From: Glandiceps talaboti
Lineage: Eukaryota > Hemichordata > Enteropneusta > Spengelidae
Reading direction: 5' to 3'
Assembly (NCBI RefSeq): GCF_964340395.1
Contig: NC_135555.1
Coordinates: 18,540,115-18,604,114 of the forward strand
Length of the DNA: 64,000 nt
Positions 45,325 through 58,835 of this stretch are shown here, in pieces (the first letter of the stretch is position 1; each line of letters begins with the position of its first letter). A model generated the notes under the pieces. The model did not search any database. It was not told the DNA's origin and worked only from the letters and a program-made list of their open reading frames with translations. Made by a program: the position numbers and the translations under genes.

Positions 45325-47239
45325 GACTGCCTGTTCACTAAATGTCACTCTAAAATAGATGGTTTAGTAGATCCTCGTCTGATCACTGTCTTCCTCCTTG
45401 TAACCAGGTTATCATTCAATGGATGTAATCATCCATGATTATAGTGTAACCGTGATTCAACTTCCATGAACATTATCAAAATGTAAATATAAATTAATTC
45501 ATACGTACACAATTAACTATCATGACTTCTTCAGAGAACACACACGTACATACATATTTTCGACGTTGATATCCAAAAAAATTAAATGTAAATTTGCTTG
45601 GTAGGATAATTACTGAATATAACAATTATTAATATTTTTCATCATCACTATCAATAATTAATGTGATTACAAAAATGTTAAGATTAGAATTTTGGAAATG
45701 ATCATTAAGATAATTAGCCTGACAAAATATTATTATTTTAATCATCATTATCTACAATTGGTGTAAGTTTCAGGAGTAGAATTTCTCGACGTACACAGTT
45801 TGGAAAGTTGTTGCTTTGCAAACTTTAGTACTTGGAAAAGAACGAATAAATAATTTTGTTCTGGCAATTTTCCGGATTTCTAATATCATTTTCTTATTTT
45901 CTCTATATTTCTAATAAAGTTTTAAATACTGTCAACATAACTATTGTTTCCTCTAACTATTTTCCCTATTTCCTACCGTTATCACTGTAATATCAGGGTT
46001 TACGAACTTTGCATTAATTAGTAGATTGCCAATCTCAGAACAAACTGGTGGGTTTTAACACATTACTCAATGAGTGTGAACATCACTTCCATTAGTAACA
46101 AGACCACGCCCATAGCAACAGCCAAATGAGTATGTATATTATAAAAATTAATAGGCAAGCTAATAAACATTCAACAACTGGCATGGGTATGATATGCCGA
46201 CCATGGCCATAACGACAACCAAATACAATGTGCTACAAGATTCTAGGACAACTGCCCCCCCCCAGACAACTGCCCCCCCCCCGGACAATTGCCCCCGAAG
46301 GACAACTGCCCCCGGTCAATTGCCCCCCCCCCCGACAACTGCCCCGAAGGACAACTGCCCCCTGACTACTGCCCCGAACGAAATAAAAGATAGTATTACA
46401 GATGAACGGGTTTGTCATTCATTAAAACGTCACCGTCGGCAACTTACCGCCGCAATTTGCATACATTATACATTCACATGTTTTACTCTTGTTATCTGTG
46501 AAAATTGTTACGTCATTCATAAAAGATTTGGAATTTCATCTCATCACAACACCAATTAGAAAGCATCTGTGCAAGATTACAGTCTTATACTGTTTTTCTC
46601 TGTAGCACTGTTTTGATGCAAATTTTGAGTCAACAACAAAACATATGTATTTAGACAAGGCTGATTGTAAAATGCAAGGGAGTACAATGGAAAACTTGTG
46701 TACAAAGTAAGCTATGAAAAGATTCCAAAAACTACTGAAATGGTGTGATGTGTGAACATAACCCATCCCATCAGAAATAGGCTAACAAAGAGCAGTATGG
46801 CTAATCAAGTAACATAATCCTCTTTTAATGCATGTTCATCAACTCAACACACAACTATTAAACACAAACAGCATTCACCACATCCAACAATTTAGAAAAA
46901 ATAAATAGATGAGTTTTAAAACAAAGTATGAGTCAGTGTTTCAAATGAACAGCATGCATTTATTTGAATGCAGGAAAACATAATGTAGTGAAAGACTTGT
47001 CACTCTTGTACGCAAAAATACAAAAAGCATAGCGTAAATGGCACTGAAGCATGACTGGGTTGCATTGACTGTCAAAATAAAGGCTTTGGTTTCAAAGTGC
47101 AGAATTTGTGGAAGATGACTTGAGTTATACAAAGAATAATAAACCTGTAAGCAGCATTGACAGCTTTACAGCATAACAGACCACAGGGGGCTTGGACTCA
47201 ACTAGTGATCTAATCATTCAAACAAACAACGTATGACGT
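44993..47239. other. no gene; (GTCT)n and GGACAACTGCCCC minisatellite
   Basis: A (GTCT)n tract lies at about 45290-45325. At about 46246-46380 are seven or eight imperfect units of the type ggacaactgcccccc with varying C-tract length. The rest is AT-rich with no supported exon. Confidence 0.6.
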
Positions 47240-47472
47240 TGAAAATTATAGGATGAAGTAACAATGTAAATAAAGGTATCTATCTAAAGAAATTGACAGT
47301 CATATTGTCATCACACTATATATATAAGAGTTGAGGAGTAGTACTGGTCCCTACCTGTAGACCTGTAAACTTATTGGTGAGGAACAGTACTACTCCTCTG
47401 TTATATGTAGTGTGATGGCAATGTGACTGTCAATTTCTATGGATGAATACCTTTGTTTACATTATTTCATCC
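47240..47472. repeat. hairpin (foldback) element, arms about 95 bp
   Basis: Left 'aatgtaaataaaggtat..gaaattgacagtcat..catcacacta..gaggagtagtact' is mirrored on the right by 'agtactactcctc..tagtgtgatg..atgactgtc-type..aatttct..atacctttgtttacatt'. About 30 bp of loop. MITE-like. Confidence 0.8.
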
Positions 47473-48366
47473 CATAAGTTTTACCTTCATATGTTGTTCA
47501 CCTAGTTACATGAGAGACAATTATTTGCTTCTATTTGCATCCATCTATGCAGGATTCAATTGTAAGATAGGTCAGTTTTTTGGAAACCTTATTCTCATGT
47601 ATTGTTTGGCAGCGCGCCGGCGCAAATGTTTTTAATACAAGTATAAATTCCTGGTTTTTTTCCAGCACTTATCATTAAAGCATGCACTATAATAACAAGA
47701 CAGGAGTCAATAAACTAGTGTCACATTTCACATGCAAGATATTTTCTTCTGGTTTCTGGTATTACTATGATGGCTTAAAGGAAAGCAATTCACAGGGATC
47801 AGGAGTACAGCACTCCCCAGATCAGTCAGCTCCTCAGGGATATTTTACCAGTCATCTTTTGTACATAAAAATTTAAGTAGCAGAAGTATGGTTGGTAGAA
47901 CTGCTAATTCTTCTACTTGCACAGAACAAGTTATTTAGAGGTACAGTTGTGAACCATTGTGACGTGGTATAGGTATGAACAACGCATTACAAACTTAATG
48001 ACTAATTAAAAAAAAATTTGCACTGCTACTCCATTTGAAAAAAAAATTGATGCAGGACTGACAGTAGAAAAAAAATGCTGTCACTCTGACTGGAAAAAAA
48101 TTGCTCCCATACCTACTTCCTCCATACCCCCCCCCCATAAATCAAATGGTTCTCCCCTAAGGCAAGCACCCAGCAAGTGCCTCGTTCATTGACTTCCCCC
48201 GAAGCCAAGTGCCCCTGCGAAGTGAAGTACCTGCTAGTCCCAAGTGTTGTTTATTGTGACGTCCTTAAAGTCTAAATTTACATAACGCATGGCCAATGGC
48301 CAAATAATTAATGCAATCCATATTACAGTTTGTAGGGGCGTTAACAAAACATTGATGAATGATCAC
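47473..48366. other. no gene recognised
   Basis: AT-rich; an A-rich/C-rich stretch at 48000-48140 only. Confidence 0.45.
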
Positions 48367-48376
48367 TATGAATCCT

Positions 48377-48553
48377 AGCTGCAATAATTGTAGCGTCTTG
48401 ATGCGGTTTTGTGGTTTATTTCGTCTGTTTTGGTGACTTTTTAAGTTTTAGTGTTTAATATAAGTGCGGGTTAAACACTAAAACTTAAAAAGTCACCAAA
48501 ACAGACGAAAAAAACCACAAAACCGCAACAAGACGCTACAATTATTGCAGCTA
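48377..48553. mobile_element. near-perfect hairpin element with direct-repeat flanks
   Basis: Arms of about 75-80 bp (gcaataattgtagcgtcttg ... / ... caagacgctacaattattgc) enclose a loop of about 20 bp. TATGAATCCTAGCT occurs directly before (48367-48380) and after (48554-48567), so a target duplication of about 10-14 bp is likely. No coding capacity. Confidence 0.82.
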
Positions 48554-48569
48554 TATGAATCCTAGCTAT

Positions 48570-49425
48570 TTATGAAATGCAGACTGTCGTCTCATGTACT
48601 CGAGTATTGAATCCGATATCCTTGAGACAGTCTGTTGACCTTTTAGTGAAACTAGGACATGCGATGCTGTTAAAATATTGAATTTACTGAAAATGTGAAT
48701 ATGTCATCTGTGACACATGTTCACTAAGAATGAAAGACCATCAAGATTGCGATCGGTTCAGACTGTAAAATGAATCATTTGGACGAAATCGTCTGAGGTA
48801 GTATCTGAGCTCTGTGCGCGACGTCTGTGACAGAGGCCCCTGAGCTCTGTCTGAGTCCTCTGCGCCCTCTGAGGCCTCTGAGCTCTGTCTGAGAAGTCAA
48901 CTCTAATCTGTGGTGTTACTTATCTGTGACTCTACCAACACGATCCATCAGTTTGCAACGGGTAAAGGTAAGGTAATTAATCTATAAAAACCTTAAGTTT
49001 TTTGTCGCATCAATAACATTCATTACTGTGAAACTGGCCAGAATATTAAAATAAGGTGGTACACTATAAGCTGTCAGCACTAGGAGTAAATGAGGTCAGC
49101 GTGAGCAAAATAGCTTTTGGGGGAACAATAGGTTGAAACGTATCGGCGAACGTTATGTCCCTCAGACTACAGTGGTCTGAGTTAACCCCAGTCCCGTCAT
49201 GTATAAGTGTCACGCTCGCTCACGATTTAGACATATTTTGAAAGTTCTGTGTATCTAGGATACGAAGGCAATCATTTTCAAAGGTAACCAGAGCGTGTTT
49301 TTCATTACACATCAAATTGATTCCGTAAAAATCCCGAAATTGTCACCTAACTTGCTTCTTTATTAGTTAAAACACCATTTTCAAAGCATTTGGTATATTT
49401 TCCGTCGATTCAGGTTAACACAATA
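48570..49425. other. no gene; short CTCTGAG-type repeats
   Basis: Between 48805 and 48895 'ctgagctctgt' and 'ctctgagg' recur several times. Nothing else was recognised. Confidence 0.45.
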
Positions 49426-49660
49426 GTGCAGGGGCATATGGGTTTTCGTGTGAAATGCATGTTAATTTTATGAAACATATATGGTTACGTTCATTATAGG
49501 ACCACATATAGTGCGGGGGCATATGGCAGATTTTTGGGTTTCGTGTGAAATTCATGTTAATTTTTGCCAACATATATCATTGTGTTCCCCATCATCTGAG
49601 CAATTAAAAAATATATGTTGGCAATTTTTATTTCAATATGAAGGGTAATTTTTGCAGCAC
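49426..49660. repeat. inverted copy of the palindrome loop at 52.2 kb
   Basis: 'gtgcaggggcatatgggttt...gaaatgcatgttaattttat...gttacgttcattata' is the reverse complement of the loop at 52204-52290. It is followed by a second diverged direct copy ('gtgcgggggcatatggcaga...') and 'atatgttggcaatttttat', matching the inner end of the palindrome arms. Confidence 0.75.
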
Positions 49661-50436
49661 TTTCATAAATGATGTAAAATCATGGTTTTTCTGTATATTG
49701 ATGGCAAATTAAAATATGTGAACTGTACGATTGCTTTATATCTGTATAAGGGAAGAGGTCCATTTCAAGTTGCCGGTACCGCGGGCGGTTCCCGCGGGAA
49801 ACACACCTTTACCGCGGTAACAGCGGTACCGGGTTCAGCTGTCAGTAATGAGCTTGTATGTACACGGGAAACCGACGATACCGGGACCACGACATTATCT
49901 CCATAGTCTTTTGTGTGGCATGTCCTTTGATTATTCCGACAACACCTAAATTCATTGTTCATGAGAGAACAATAGATCGCAAACATGTCGCACACGATGC
50001 TATTCGGAGATGTTTTGCAGGTCCGATGATTTGTCGCATGTAAGAGTGCCTTCACGCTGAATAACTAAACTAAATATGTATATATTCATATTGTTCCTTT
50101 GAAATATTAGAAAAGATATTCTTCAGATACTGATTTTATCATCTTTATTTTATGCTGTTTATCCTGTTTTATTTTAGAATTTCGATGAAATAACGTAATT
50201 AAATGTAACAGCGGAGAACACATCTTTTCATGTTGTTCCCTTGAATTGACATGTAACTCCAACCAAATAGCTACACTAGTAGAAACGTAGACAATGAATA
50301 CGACATAATGGCGTGAGTGAGAGACTAGACAGTAGTTTTGAATAAAAATAATTGGGTCTATTCACTCGAATACATAACTTTGTATAGTAACGATTCAATT
50401 GATGCTATGCTATTGATCAAAAAATATGTTTATATC
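49661..50436. other. no gene recognised; GC-rich patch
   Basis: A patch at about 49770-49890 is rich in CCGCGG and ACCGCGG-type palindromes, unlike the AT-rich surroundings. Open frames over it on both strands show no family resemblance. Confidence 0.4.
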
Positions 50437-50996
50437 AGATGTAAACTGAATGCCTTCAATAAAGGCAAAACTTTAGATTGCTGTTCCTTCACGCCTTGTC
50501 GAAAGAAAAATTCTGCGCTACCAGACATGATATTGCATATCCATTAGTTACTACATCAATAAATAAAACGTAGCTTTGGAACTTATTGTTCATATCCTCT
50601 TTTGTAAAAGTTGAGTTTGGTGTATTTTTAACCCGCTGTAAATTTCACTAGAGTCCACCATTTTAGTTTCACTATACGAAAAGTCATATTTGACCATGTC
50701 TTTCCACCGGGGTAAATCTTTAGCAGAGGATGTGTAAATGTGGTGAGTATGAGATGAAGTGACACCTTTGACTTAATTCACCCCCGGTGACCTCTCCCCT
50801 GGGGGCTGTGAACAGTCAAAAGTGTCACTTTGTCTCGTACTACCCCTTGACAGAGATGGTAGTTAGGTGGGTCACAGGTATGGTAAAGGTTGGGTCGTGC
50901 CAGTAAAATCAATTTAATACTAGACAATAATTTTGAAAAAAAAATAATCAGGTCTACCACTCAAGTAGTTGTTTTGTCAACTATTTTTTTCCTTGT

Positions 50997-53504
50997 TACC
51001 ACGTCTACTCAAATAAAACCTACCTAAGAGTACCCATTCATTCTCATTCAGGCTACCAGCCTACCATCCACAGACACCACCACACGATCTAGGTTAGTGT
51101 AATCTGTTCACCTTAAGCTTATGAGATTCGCCAAGTTTTATTACAAAAGGGCGATGGATATATTCACTTGTTTCAAAGATGGTAGACTGTAATTTGCTAG
51201 TTAAATTTCAGTAATTGTACGTGTATTAATGGCTTACAGCTCGATGTAGTTTTAGTGGAGATTCGACTAACCCTGGGCTTCGCATCACTGTTTCATAGCT
51301 GACCCCCACCGGCTACCTATTCCGAATATATGCATGAACCGTTTATTGTTTCGATACTGAGAGGTATGACATGCCAAAATATACATGTACTAGTATAGTG
51401 ATATTTTCTCTATTTTATCGATTAAGTATAATATCTATTGCGATCAGAAGTGCATATTTTTAATCAGCTCACACATCCATATAACACCAGAGGATGAGTG
51501 CATTCTTAAGATCTAGCGTAATTACTGAAAATCACTAATTATGCAAATAACTCATTAAAATTACAAGCTATACGGTATTATCAAACTTTATGACACATGC
51601 ACTTTGTTATCATTAATGTATGTACTAAATTACTTCGATTCATAATCATATTTTAACATTCTGAATGACTTAGAAATGGCAAGTAAAGTCAGAAGGAACA
51701 TTTGAACTGTTTGTTTTATTGAATTTGCCCAAATTTCAGCGATAAAAAATAATTTTCATTCACTCATGGTTTTCCTAACCCTGCCATATAGGGCGTCGAT
51801 TTAATTTTTTTTCATCTAATTGAAGACATTTAGGGTCGTTTGGGTCATGAGAAACAGAATTAAAGCTGCCCTTATATATACCTACCAATTACTGTTGTTA
51901 TCTTTACAATATACATAATGTTCTGACTGTTGCTATGGACATGGTCTTGTTGATAGGCATATTTCATACATGTTTTGATATTTTTTTTGGCCTGACTAAC
52001 CAAAAATGTTGTTATCTTTGCAAAATGTACTGGCATTAATGGCTGTTGCTAAGGCCATATCAATGGAAGTTGACTATAATCACATGGATTCATGGGTTTT
52101 CATTGCCAAACCAATGGTTAAGAATAGGGTCTTGGGGCCACATTTTATTTTTAGCCCCCTAAGACTAATTTTGAAGATAAAAATTGCCAACATGTACTTT
52201 TTTATATGTGGTCCTATAATGAACGTAACCATATTATATGTTTCATAAAATTAACATGCATTTCACACGAAAACCCATATGCCCCTGCACTAATATAAAA
52301 AAATAAATGTTGGCAATTTTTATCTTCAAAATTAGTCTTAGGGGGCTAAAAATAAAATGTGGCCCCAAGACCCTATTCTTAACCATTGGTTAGGCAATGA
52401 AAACCCATGAATCCATGTGATTATAGTCAACTTCCATTGATATAGCCTTAGCAACAGCCAACAATGCCAGTATATTTTGCAAAGATAACAACATTTTTGG
52501 TTAGTCAGGCCAAAAAAATATCAAAACATGTATGAAATATGCCTATCAACAAGACCATGTCCATAGCAACAGTCAGAACATTATGTATATTGTAAAGATA
52601 ACAACAGTAATTGGAAGGTATATATAAGGGCAGCCTTAATTCTGTTTCTCATGACCCAAACGACCCTAAATGTCTTCAATTAGATGAAAAAAATTTAAAT
52701 CGACGCCCTATATGGCAGGGTTAGGAAAACCATGAGTGAATGAATATTATTTTTTATCGCTGAAATTTGGACAAATTCAATAAAACAAATAGTTCAAATG
52801 TTCCTTCTGACTTTACTTGCCATTTCTAAGTCATTCAGAATGTTAATATATGATTATGAATCGAAGTAATTTAGTACATACATTAATGATAACAAAGTGC
52901 ATGTGTCATAAAGTTTGATAATACCGTATAGTTTGTAATTTTAATGAGTTATTTGCATAATTAGTGATTTTCAGTAATTACGCTAGATCTTAAGAATGCA
53001 CTCATCCTCTGGTGTTATATGGATGTGTGAGCTGATTAAAAATATGCACTTCTAATCTCATTAGATATAATACTTAATCGATAAAATAGAGAAAATATCA
53101 TTGTATACTAGTACATGTATATATTTACATGTCATACCTCCCAGTATCGAAACAATAAACGGTTCATGCATATATTCGGAACAGGTAGCCGGTGGGGGTC
53201 AGCTATGAAACGGTGATGCGAAGCCCAGGGTTAGTCGAATCTCCACTAAAACTACATCGAGCTGTAAGCCATTAATACACGTACAATTACTGAAATTTAA
53301 CTAGCAAATTACAGTCTACCATCTTTGAAACAAGTGAATATATCCATCGCCCTTTTGTAATAAAACTTGGCGAATCTCATTAGCTTAAGGTGAACATATT
53401 ACACTAACCTAGATCGTGTGGTGGTGTCTGTGGATGGTAGGCTGGTAGCCTGAATGAGAATGAATGGGTACTCTTAGGTAGGTTTTATTTGAGTAGACGT
53501 GGTA
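50997..53504. repeat. near-perfect 2.5-kb palindrome, arms about 1.2 kb, loop 113 bp
   Basis: The left arm 50997-52193 and right arm 52307-53504 are reverse complements with only scattered single-base differences and small indels. Ends: taccacgtctactcaaataa and its complement. The arms contain copies of the AT-rich 145-bp unit and of the GTTGCTA repeat, so the palindrome arose from already repeat-bearing DNA. No protein is encoded. Confidence 0.9.
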
Positions 53505-54100
53505 GTTTTGGGACTACATGACAGGGCTATGTAGCACGCTCCATATCACGTTGCTGTGGAACTGTCAATGCTTTCCCAGTCAGTCCACAGGCTATCCCAG
53601 AGTCACCCAGGCCCGGCAAACATAGCACCTGCGGGAGCGGGTGAGTAATCGTCCCCGACTTTTACTCCAGGAGTCCCCCCAAATTCGCACTCGTCTTGTG
53701 AGTGAGACACGGCTGAGTGATACAGCCTACCCATCGAGTCTGTAAGAACACTCACCCTGGGTCCTAGTGCCCTTTTTCATGTCTGATAGCATTTAAACCA
53801 TTGTTTTGAAATATTTCAACAGGAGGAGGGTTATATTTTATGGAACGCAAATTGATTGAGGGTCACTTTTTATCACGAGGAAATCGGGAGATGGTCACAT
53901 TTTACGCAACAGCAGAGCCTGATTTCCCCCGCCCCCTCCACCTTATAATTACTGAACGCTCCCTAATTTACTAATGACATGGTTAAGGCCGTTCTTACTA
54001 CAATACAATTTACATTTTAATACCAATCAGTAAATACTATTTAAAAATAGTTGCTGGTGTTTTTAAATAACAGAAGACGATTGTCGGGGAAAACAGAACC
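53505..54100. other. 5' flank of the SDR gene; GC-richer block and a TIR end
   Basis: 53520-53770 is GC-richer than its surroundings and of unknown nature. 53823-53974 has the G-tract and C-tract style of the GGGAGC TIR family and ends 'ataattactgaacgctccc' followed by TAA; the partner end was not found. An AG at 54071-54072 may be the acceptor of a 5' UTR segment leading to the SDR ATG. Confidence 0.45.
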
Positions 54101-57100
54101 ATGGCAGTAGTTGGTAAGGATTGTAAAGTTGCACTGATCACTGGAGCTACATCATTGAGAGGTATTGGCTATACCATAGCTAATTCTTTGGCAGAGAAAG
54201 GGTATGCAGTTATACTACATGGAAGACGGGAACCATCTGAAGCAGAACCTATTAGAGAACAACTGGAAAGGTAAGAGAACATACGTCTATTATAAAACAA
54301 ACTCCGATTAATCCAAACCTGCCCCGCCGGGAACACGGATTTTGTTCGGATATGCAGACAGTTCGGTTTAATCGATTTTGTTGGTAGGACACAATTTCCC
54401 CGTGTTTGAAACACCATAAAAAATTGACACTGTTTATTTTTTCTTCTTCTAAAATTATTGTTGTATCAGTTGGCAGCGACTTACTTGCTGGTCGTGCGGT
54501 GGGGGTGGGGGTCCAGGGAGGGGGGTGTTAGTAGACGTGGTAACAAGGACAAAAATAGTTGACAAAACAACTTGAGGACTATGATCAAACCCCTCAGTTG
54601 TCTACACGATACAATATCACATACTGTACCAATGCAGTTGAGTTGTTCATTTTACCGGTCTACGTCGATGGCAATTTGTAAATGTACACTGCAATACACT
54701 GTTTATTTTTTCTCCTTCTAAAATTATTGTTGTATCAGTTGGCAGCGACTTACTTGCTGGTCGTGCGGTGGGGGTGGGGGTCCAGGGAGGGGGGTGTTAG
54801 TAGACGTGGTAACAAGGATAAAAATAGTTGACAAAACAACTTCTGGAGTGGTAGACCTGATTAATATTTTTTTTTAATTATTGCCCAGTATTAAATTGAT
54901 TTTACTGGCACGAAAGAAGAGATTCAGTTGAGGTTAACTATACGAAAAGTCAAATTTACCCACCTTTACCCTACCTGTGACCCACCTAACTACCATCTGT
55001 CAAGGAGTAGTACGAGACAACGTGATACTTCACAGCCCCAGGGGAGAAGTCACCGGAGGTGAATTTAGTCAAAGGTGTCACTTCGTCTCATACTCACCAC
55101 ATTTACACATCCTTTGCTAAAGATTTACCCCGGTGGAAAGACATGCCATTGGTCAAATATGACTTTTCGTATAGTGAACTAAACTCTAGTGAAAGTTACA
55201 GTGGGTTGAAAATACAGCAAACTCAACTTTAACAGAAGGGGATATGAACAATGAGTTCCAAAGCTACGTTTTATTTATTGATGTAGTAACTAATGGATAT
55301 GCAATATCATGTCTGGTAGCGCAGAATTTTTCTTTCGACAAGGCGTGAAAGAGCAGCAATCTAAGGTTTTGCCTTTACTGAAGGCATTCAGTTTACACCT
55401 AATGTAATTTCATGTTTACATTTGGAATCTCCAGATTTTACTCATTTGCACAGACTTTAATATTACTTGAGTGTATATTGAAGCTGAACATAGGATAATT
55501 AATGTTAGTTGCTTTTATACAGGAACTTGTGTATATACATATTTTGCACCTTTTTTGTTAAAAGGCTGTTAAATTTTTTTAAATGATTTTTAGTTCTCCA
55601 GTTTCACTAATGTTTTTTGGCTGAACAGTGCTGAATTATTTTTTAAAGCCATACTCCTACCCTGTTAACAAATTTACATGAATACTTTCCAATATAATTT
55701 TTGCATAGTGTTTTTAAAATTAATATATCTAGAGACAATTAGACTACTGTACAGTCTTTTGCAAACAGCATATACAAATTTGCATTCAAAATTAAAAAAA
55801 ATACATGTAAACTTTTAAAATAGGGCAACTCTGTCCTTTAAGCCAAACACTGACAGTCTTGTATGTATTCCAAGCATATAAATACACACCATGGTAGCTG
55901 ATGATGCAGATCCATGGAAATAACAGGTAAAATGGTGGCCATTATTATATATAATGTTTCAGTTTGCAACAATGCTTTTGTAATTGACTGTCTCTTTGTA
56001 CAACTATTCATCAATTCTTCTGGTCTTCCATGTTGTTTCTCTCCGGCCTTTCATATATTGCATTGTTTTATTTTTTGGATAGGAGAAAGTTTCACTCAAT
56101 AGTACTACACAATGAGCTCTGCATCTCTAGACATTTTAGATGAGCCTAATTTGCAAAGACTATTAGTCCGTGTGGTTATTAGCCCTATGAAGGGTCTCAA
56201 CAACAATCTTATTTGTAACTATGTATTTGTATTAGTATCAAACCTGTTGATCCAACCAAATATCAGTGACAGCCTGACAGGCTATTTTTACTCATTTCAC
56301 ATTTATCAAAATGTGCCTTCAGATGCAGAGCTTGATGTCCTTTGATCAAAACTTTCAATAATCAATCAGGTACAAATGGATAACAAATAATTAAGGGATG
56401 GTGCAAATTTAACTTTTAAACGATTAAACTATTTAATTTTGACAAAATTTATTTATATTTATACATTTTTTTATTTACCAGTTTACATTCATTTTACAAA
56501 TATAAATTGTAAGAAATGTCACAAGTACTTTCTGCCTGAAATCATAAAGGATTTTATATACATGTTTTCTGGAACAGTTTTATTTATCATTGTTATTTAT
56601 TTATTTATCTATTTATTTATGTAGTTCAAGATAGTTCAAAACGTTTATTTAAAAGATTAAAATTCACTTCAGGAAAGTTCAACATGCCATCAGCCGATGT
56701 CGAGTATGATAAATAGTGCAATGCTTTGAAATTGTCCATAGACTATGTCATACTCATGTCATACTCATTGCTGGGAATAAGTAGTCACATGCCAACTTGA
56801 TGACTAAGTCTATCTCATTGCAAAGTGGGAAATTAATAAGCACTCATGAAATGCCTTTAACAACGATTCATTTACTTTTTAATATGATATTTCTACAGAA
56901 CGGTCTAATATTTGCAAGAGGTCCAATTTATGTAACTTGTATGCTACTATTGAGAGGTAAAATTTCAGATTTTGTGTATTACCCTAAATTTGAAAGATAA
57001 ATTTGGGAGCTAGAACATTGTGTAGTCTGTGCATGCAGCCATTTGGAAGAATTGAGTTTTCTGCGTATGATCCCAATTTTCCATTCTTTAAATGAATGGC

Positions 57101-57448
57101 TGACGGACACTTGAGGGCGATATCACAATATTGAATGGAAGAAGTATCGCCAATTCAAGAAAAATGCACTACATTGTATTAGGTTTCTGTGTGTGACATG
57201 TGAAATTAGTTATTACAACCTTTCTGTCATAGGGAACACCAGGTACCTGTCCACTATTTACGGGCAGATTTAGCTAAATCCTCGGAGATCGAATCACTTT
57301 GTGAAAAGCTAAAGAAAATATATCCAAATGGTGTAGATGTGCTTGTCAACAATGCAGGTTCGTAAACATCTCACAGTCTGTCTGCCAATTTGTCTGTCAG
57401 TCTGTCTGTCTGTCTGTATGTATGTATGTATGTATGTATGTATGTATG

Positions 57449-57482
<34 letters not shown>

Positions 57483-58804
57483 TGTATGTATGTGACTGTC
57501 TGTCTCATCATTATGCATTGGTAGCACAACATACACATGTCCTTTATTGATGTAAGGTGCAATTTTGATGATTCTGCATAAATAATAATTTAATATCGTT
57601 TGGTGCATGCATTTACCCTCAGAATTTTAGTGGTCTGAGACTGACCATAGACGTAGACAAGGAAGACTGTATACCGATTTAACAAAGAATGTGTCACTAA
57701 CTAAGACTAATTTACATATATGATATAGCAACCATAGTCTGAGTACCCTTGGATTGGCTAGAATAATCTGTACCCTCGTCTATCTGGCAGAATGCTCAGT
57801 GGTGACTGACACCAGTCCTTTTGGAGGCTACTGATAAGTGAGAAATATTTGTAAAAAGTTGAAAACATTTTCCTTCCCGAAATTTGAAATGAATAACAAA
57901 ATCAAAATATTTGAAGATTATGAGAAGATATTTATAAGACAAAAATAAAAATCTAAACTGTGTCATTCTCTTTTAAATATATTATTTCATCCAAGGTCTA
58001 AGACATTCAGCGGAAATTGAGGATTATCCAACTGAGCAATGGGACGCCATCCTTGCCGTTGGGCTGACAGCCCAATTTCACCTTATACGTCTGTTACTGC
58101 CAGGCATGAAAGAGAAAGGTATGATATTGATAGGTCATTATGAATATCATTACTAGTACAGTCATGATATACAAAGGTACCAGTTCACAGTTTTTTAGCA
58201 TTGGGCTTTCGATCCATCTTCGTTGGCGATCTCTGATCACTGGCAAATTCCACGATTACGTATACAACTGAGCACTAGGTGGCAGTATGATCAGCCGATT
58301 GTCGATGTAAGATGGTTCGATGCCCCGACTCTGTTGAGGATTGTAGCGTCTGATGTTTATAGCCTCCCTGATCTTTCTCGTGAATTTATGTGTGGATGTA
58401 TCAATAATGGAAACAGAGTCCTAGTCGATGATGTGATTATAGCTGCGTGAGTGTTCAGCTAAAGCCTATGCTATGTACTGTTCTGTACCTTACATATTTG
58501 CGATGTTCCTCGATCCCTGTTCTCAGTTTAATTTCCTAGTACAATCATTATAACCTCCATGTATACTATTTTAGTGTTATTGTCAGATTCACAGTTTGTC
58601 ATATATTAAAATGTTGCAAACGTTGAAAGATGAAATTGTTTGTAGCCTGTTTGCATGGAGACAATATATAATACAATTATATATATTCTCGCACCTTAGC
58701 CATTCAGACATACATACGTACATATACATGTTTTTTGTACTTGTATATGCAAGTATAATGTGCACATACATACATACATACATACATACATACATACATA
58801 CATG

Positions 58805-58835
<31 letters not shown>

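Larger units (their letters stand above)
50437..55398. repeat. outer inverted repeat enclosing the palindrome and SDR exon 1
   Basis: The left arm (about 50437-50996) and right arm (about 54794-55398) are inverted copies: 'gtaaactgaatgccttc', 'cagacatgatattgcatatc', 'ataaataaaacgtagctttg', 'tccaccggggtaaatcttt' and 'gttgttttgtcaactattt' all reappear in reverse complement on the right. They are moderately diverged, clearly more than the inner palindrome. Confidence 0.85.

Noticed and set aside
49765-50055. 96-codon minus-strand frame over a GC-rich patch
   Set aside because: No homology recognised; composition reflects CCGCGG-type repeats rather than coding.
58223-58450. 75-codon open frame in SDR intron 3
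   Set aside because: No recognised motif, no splice support and surrounded by repeats; possibly an unidentified transposon scrap.
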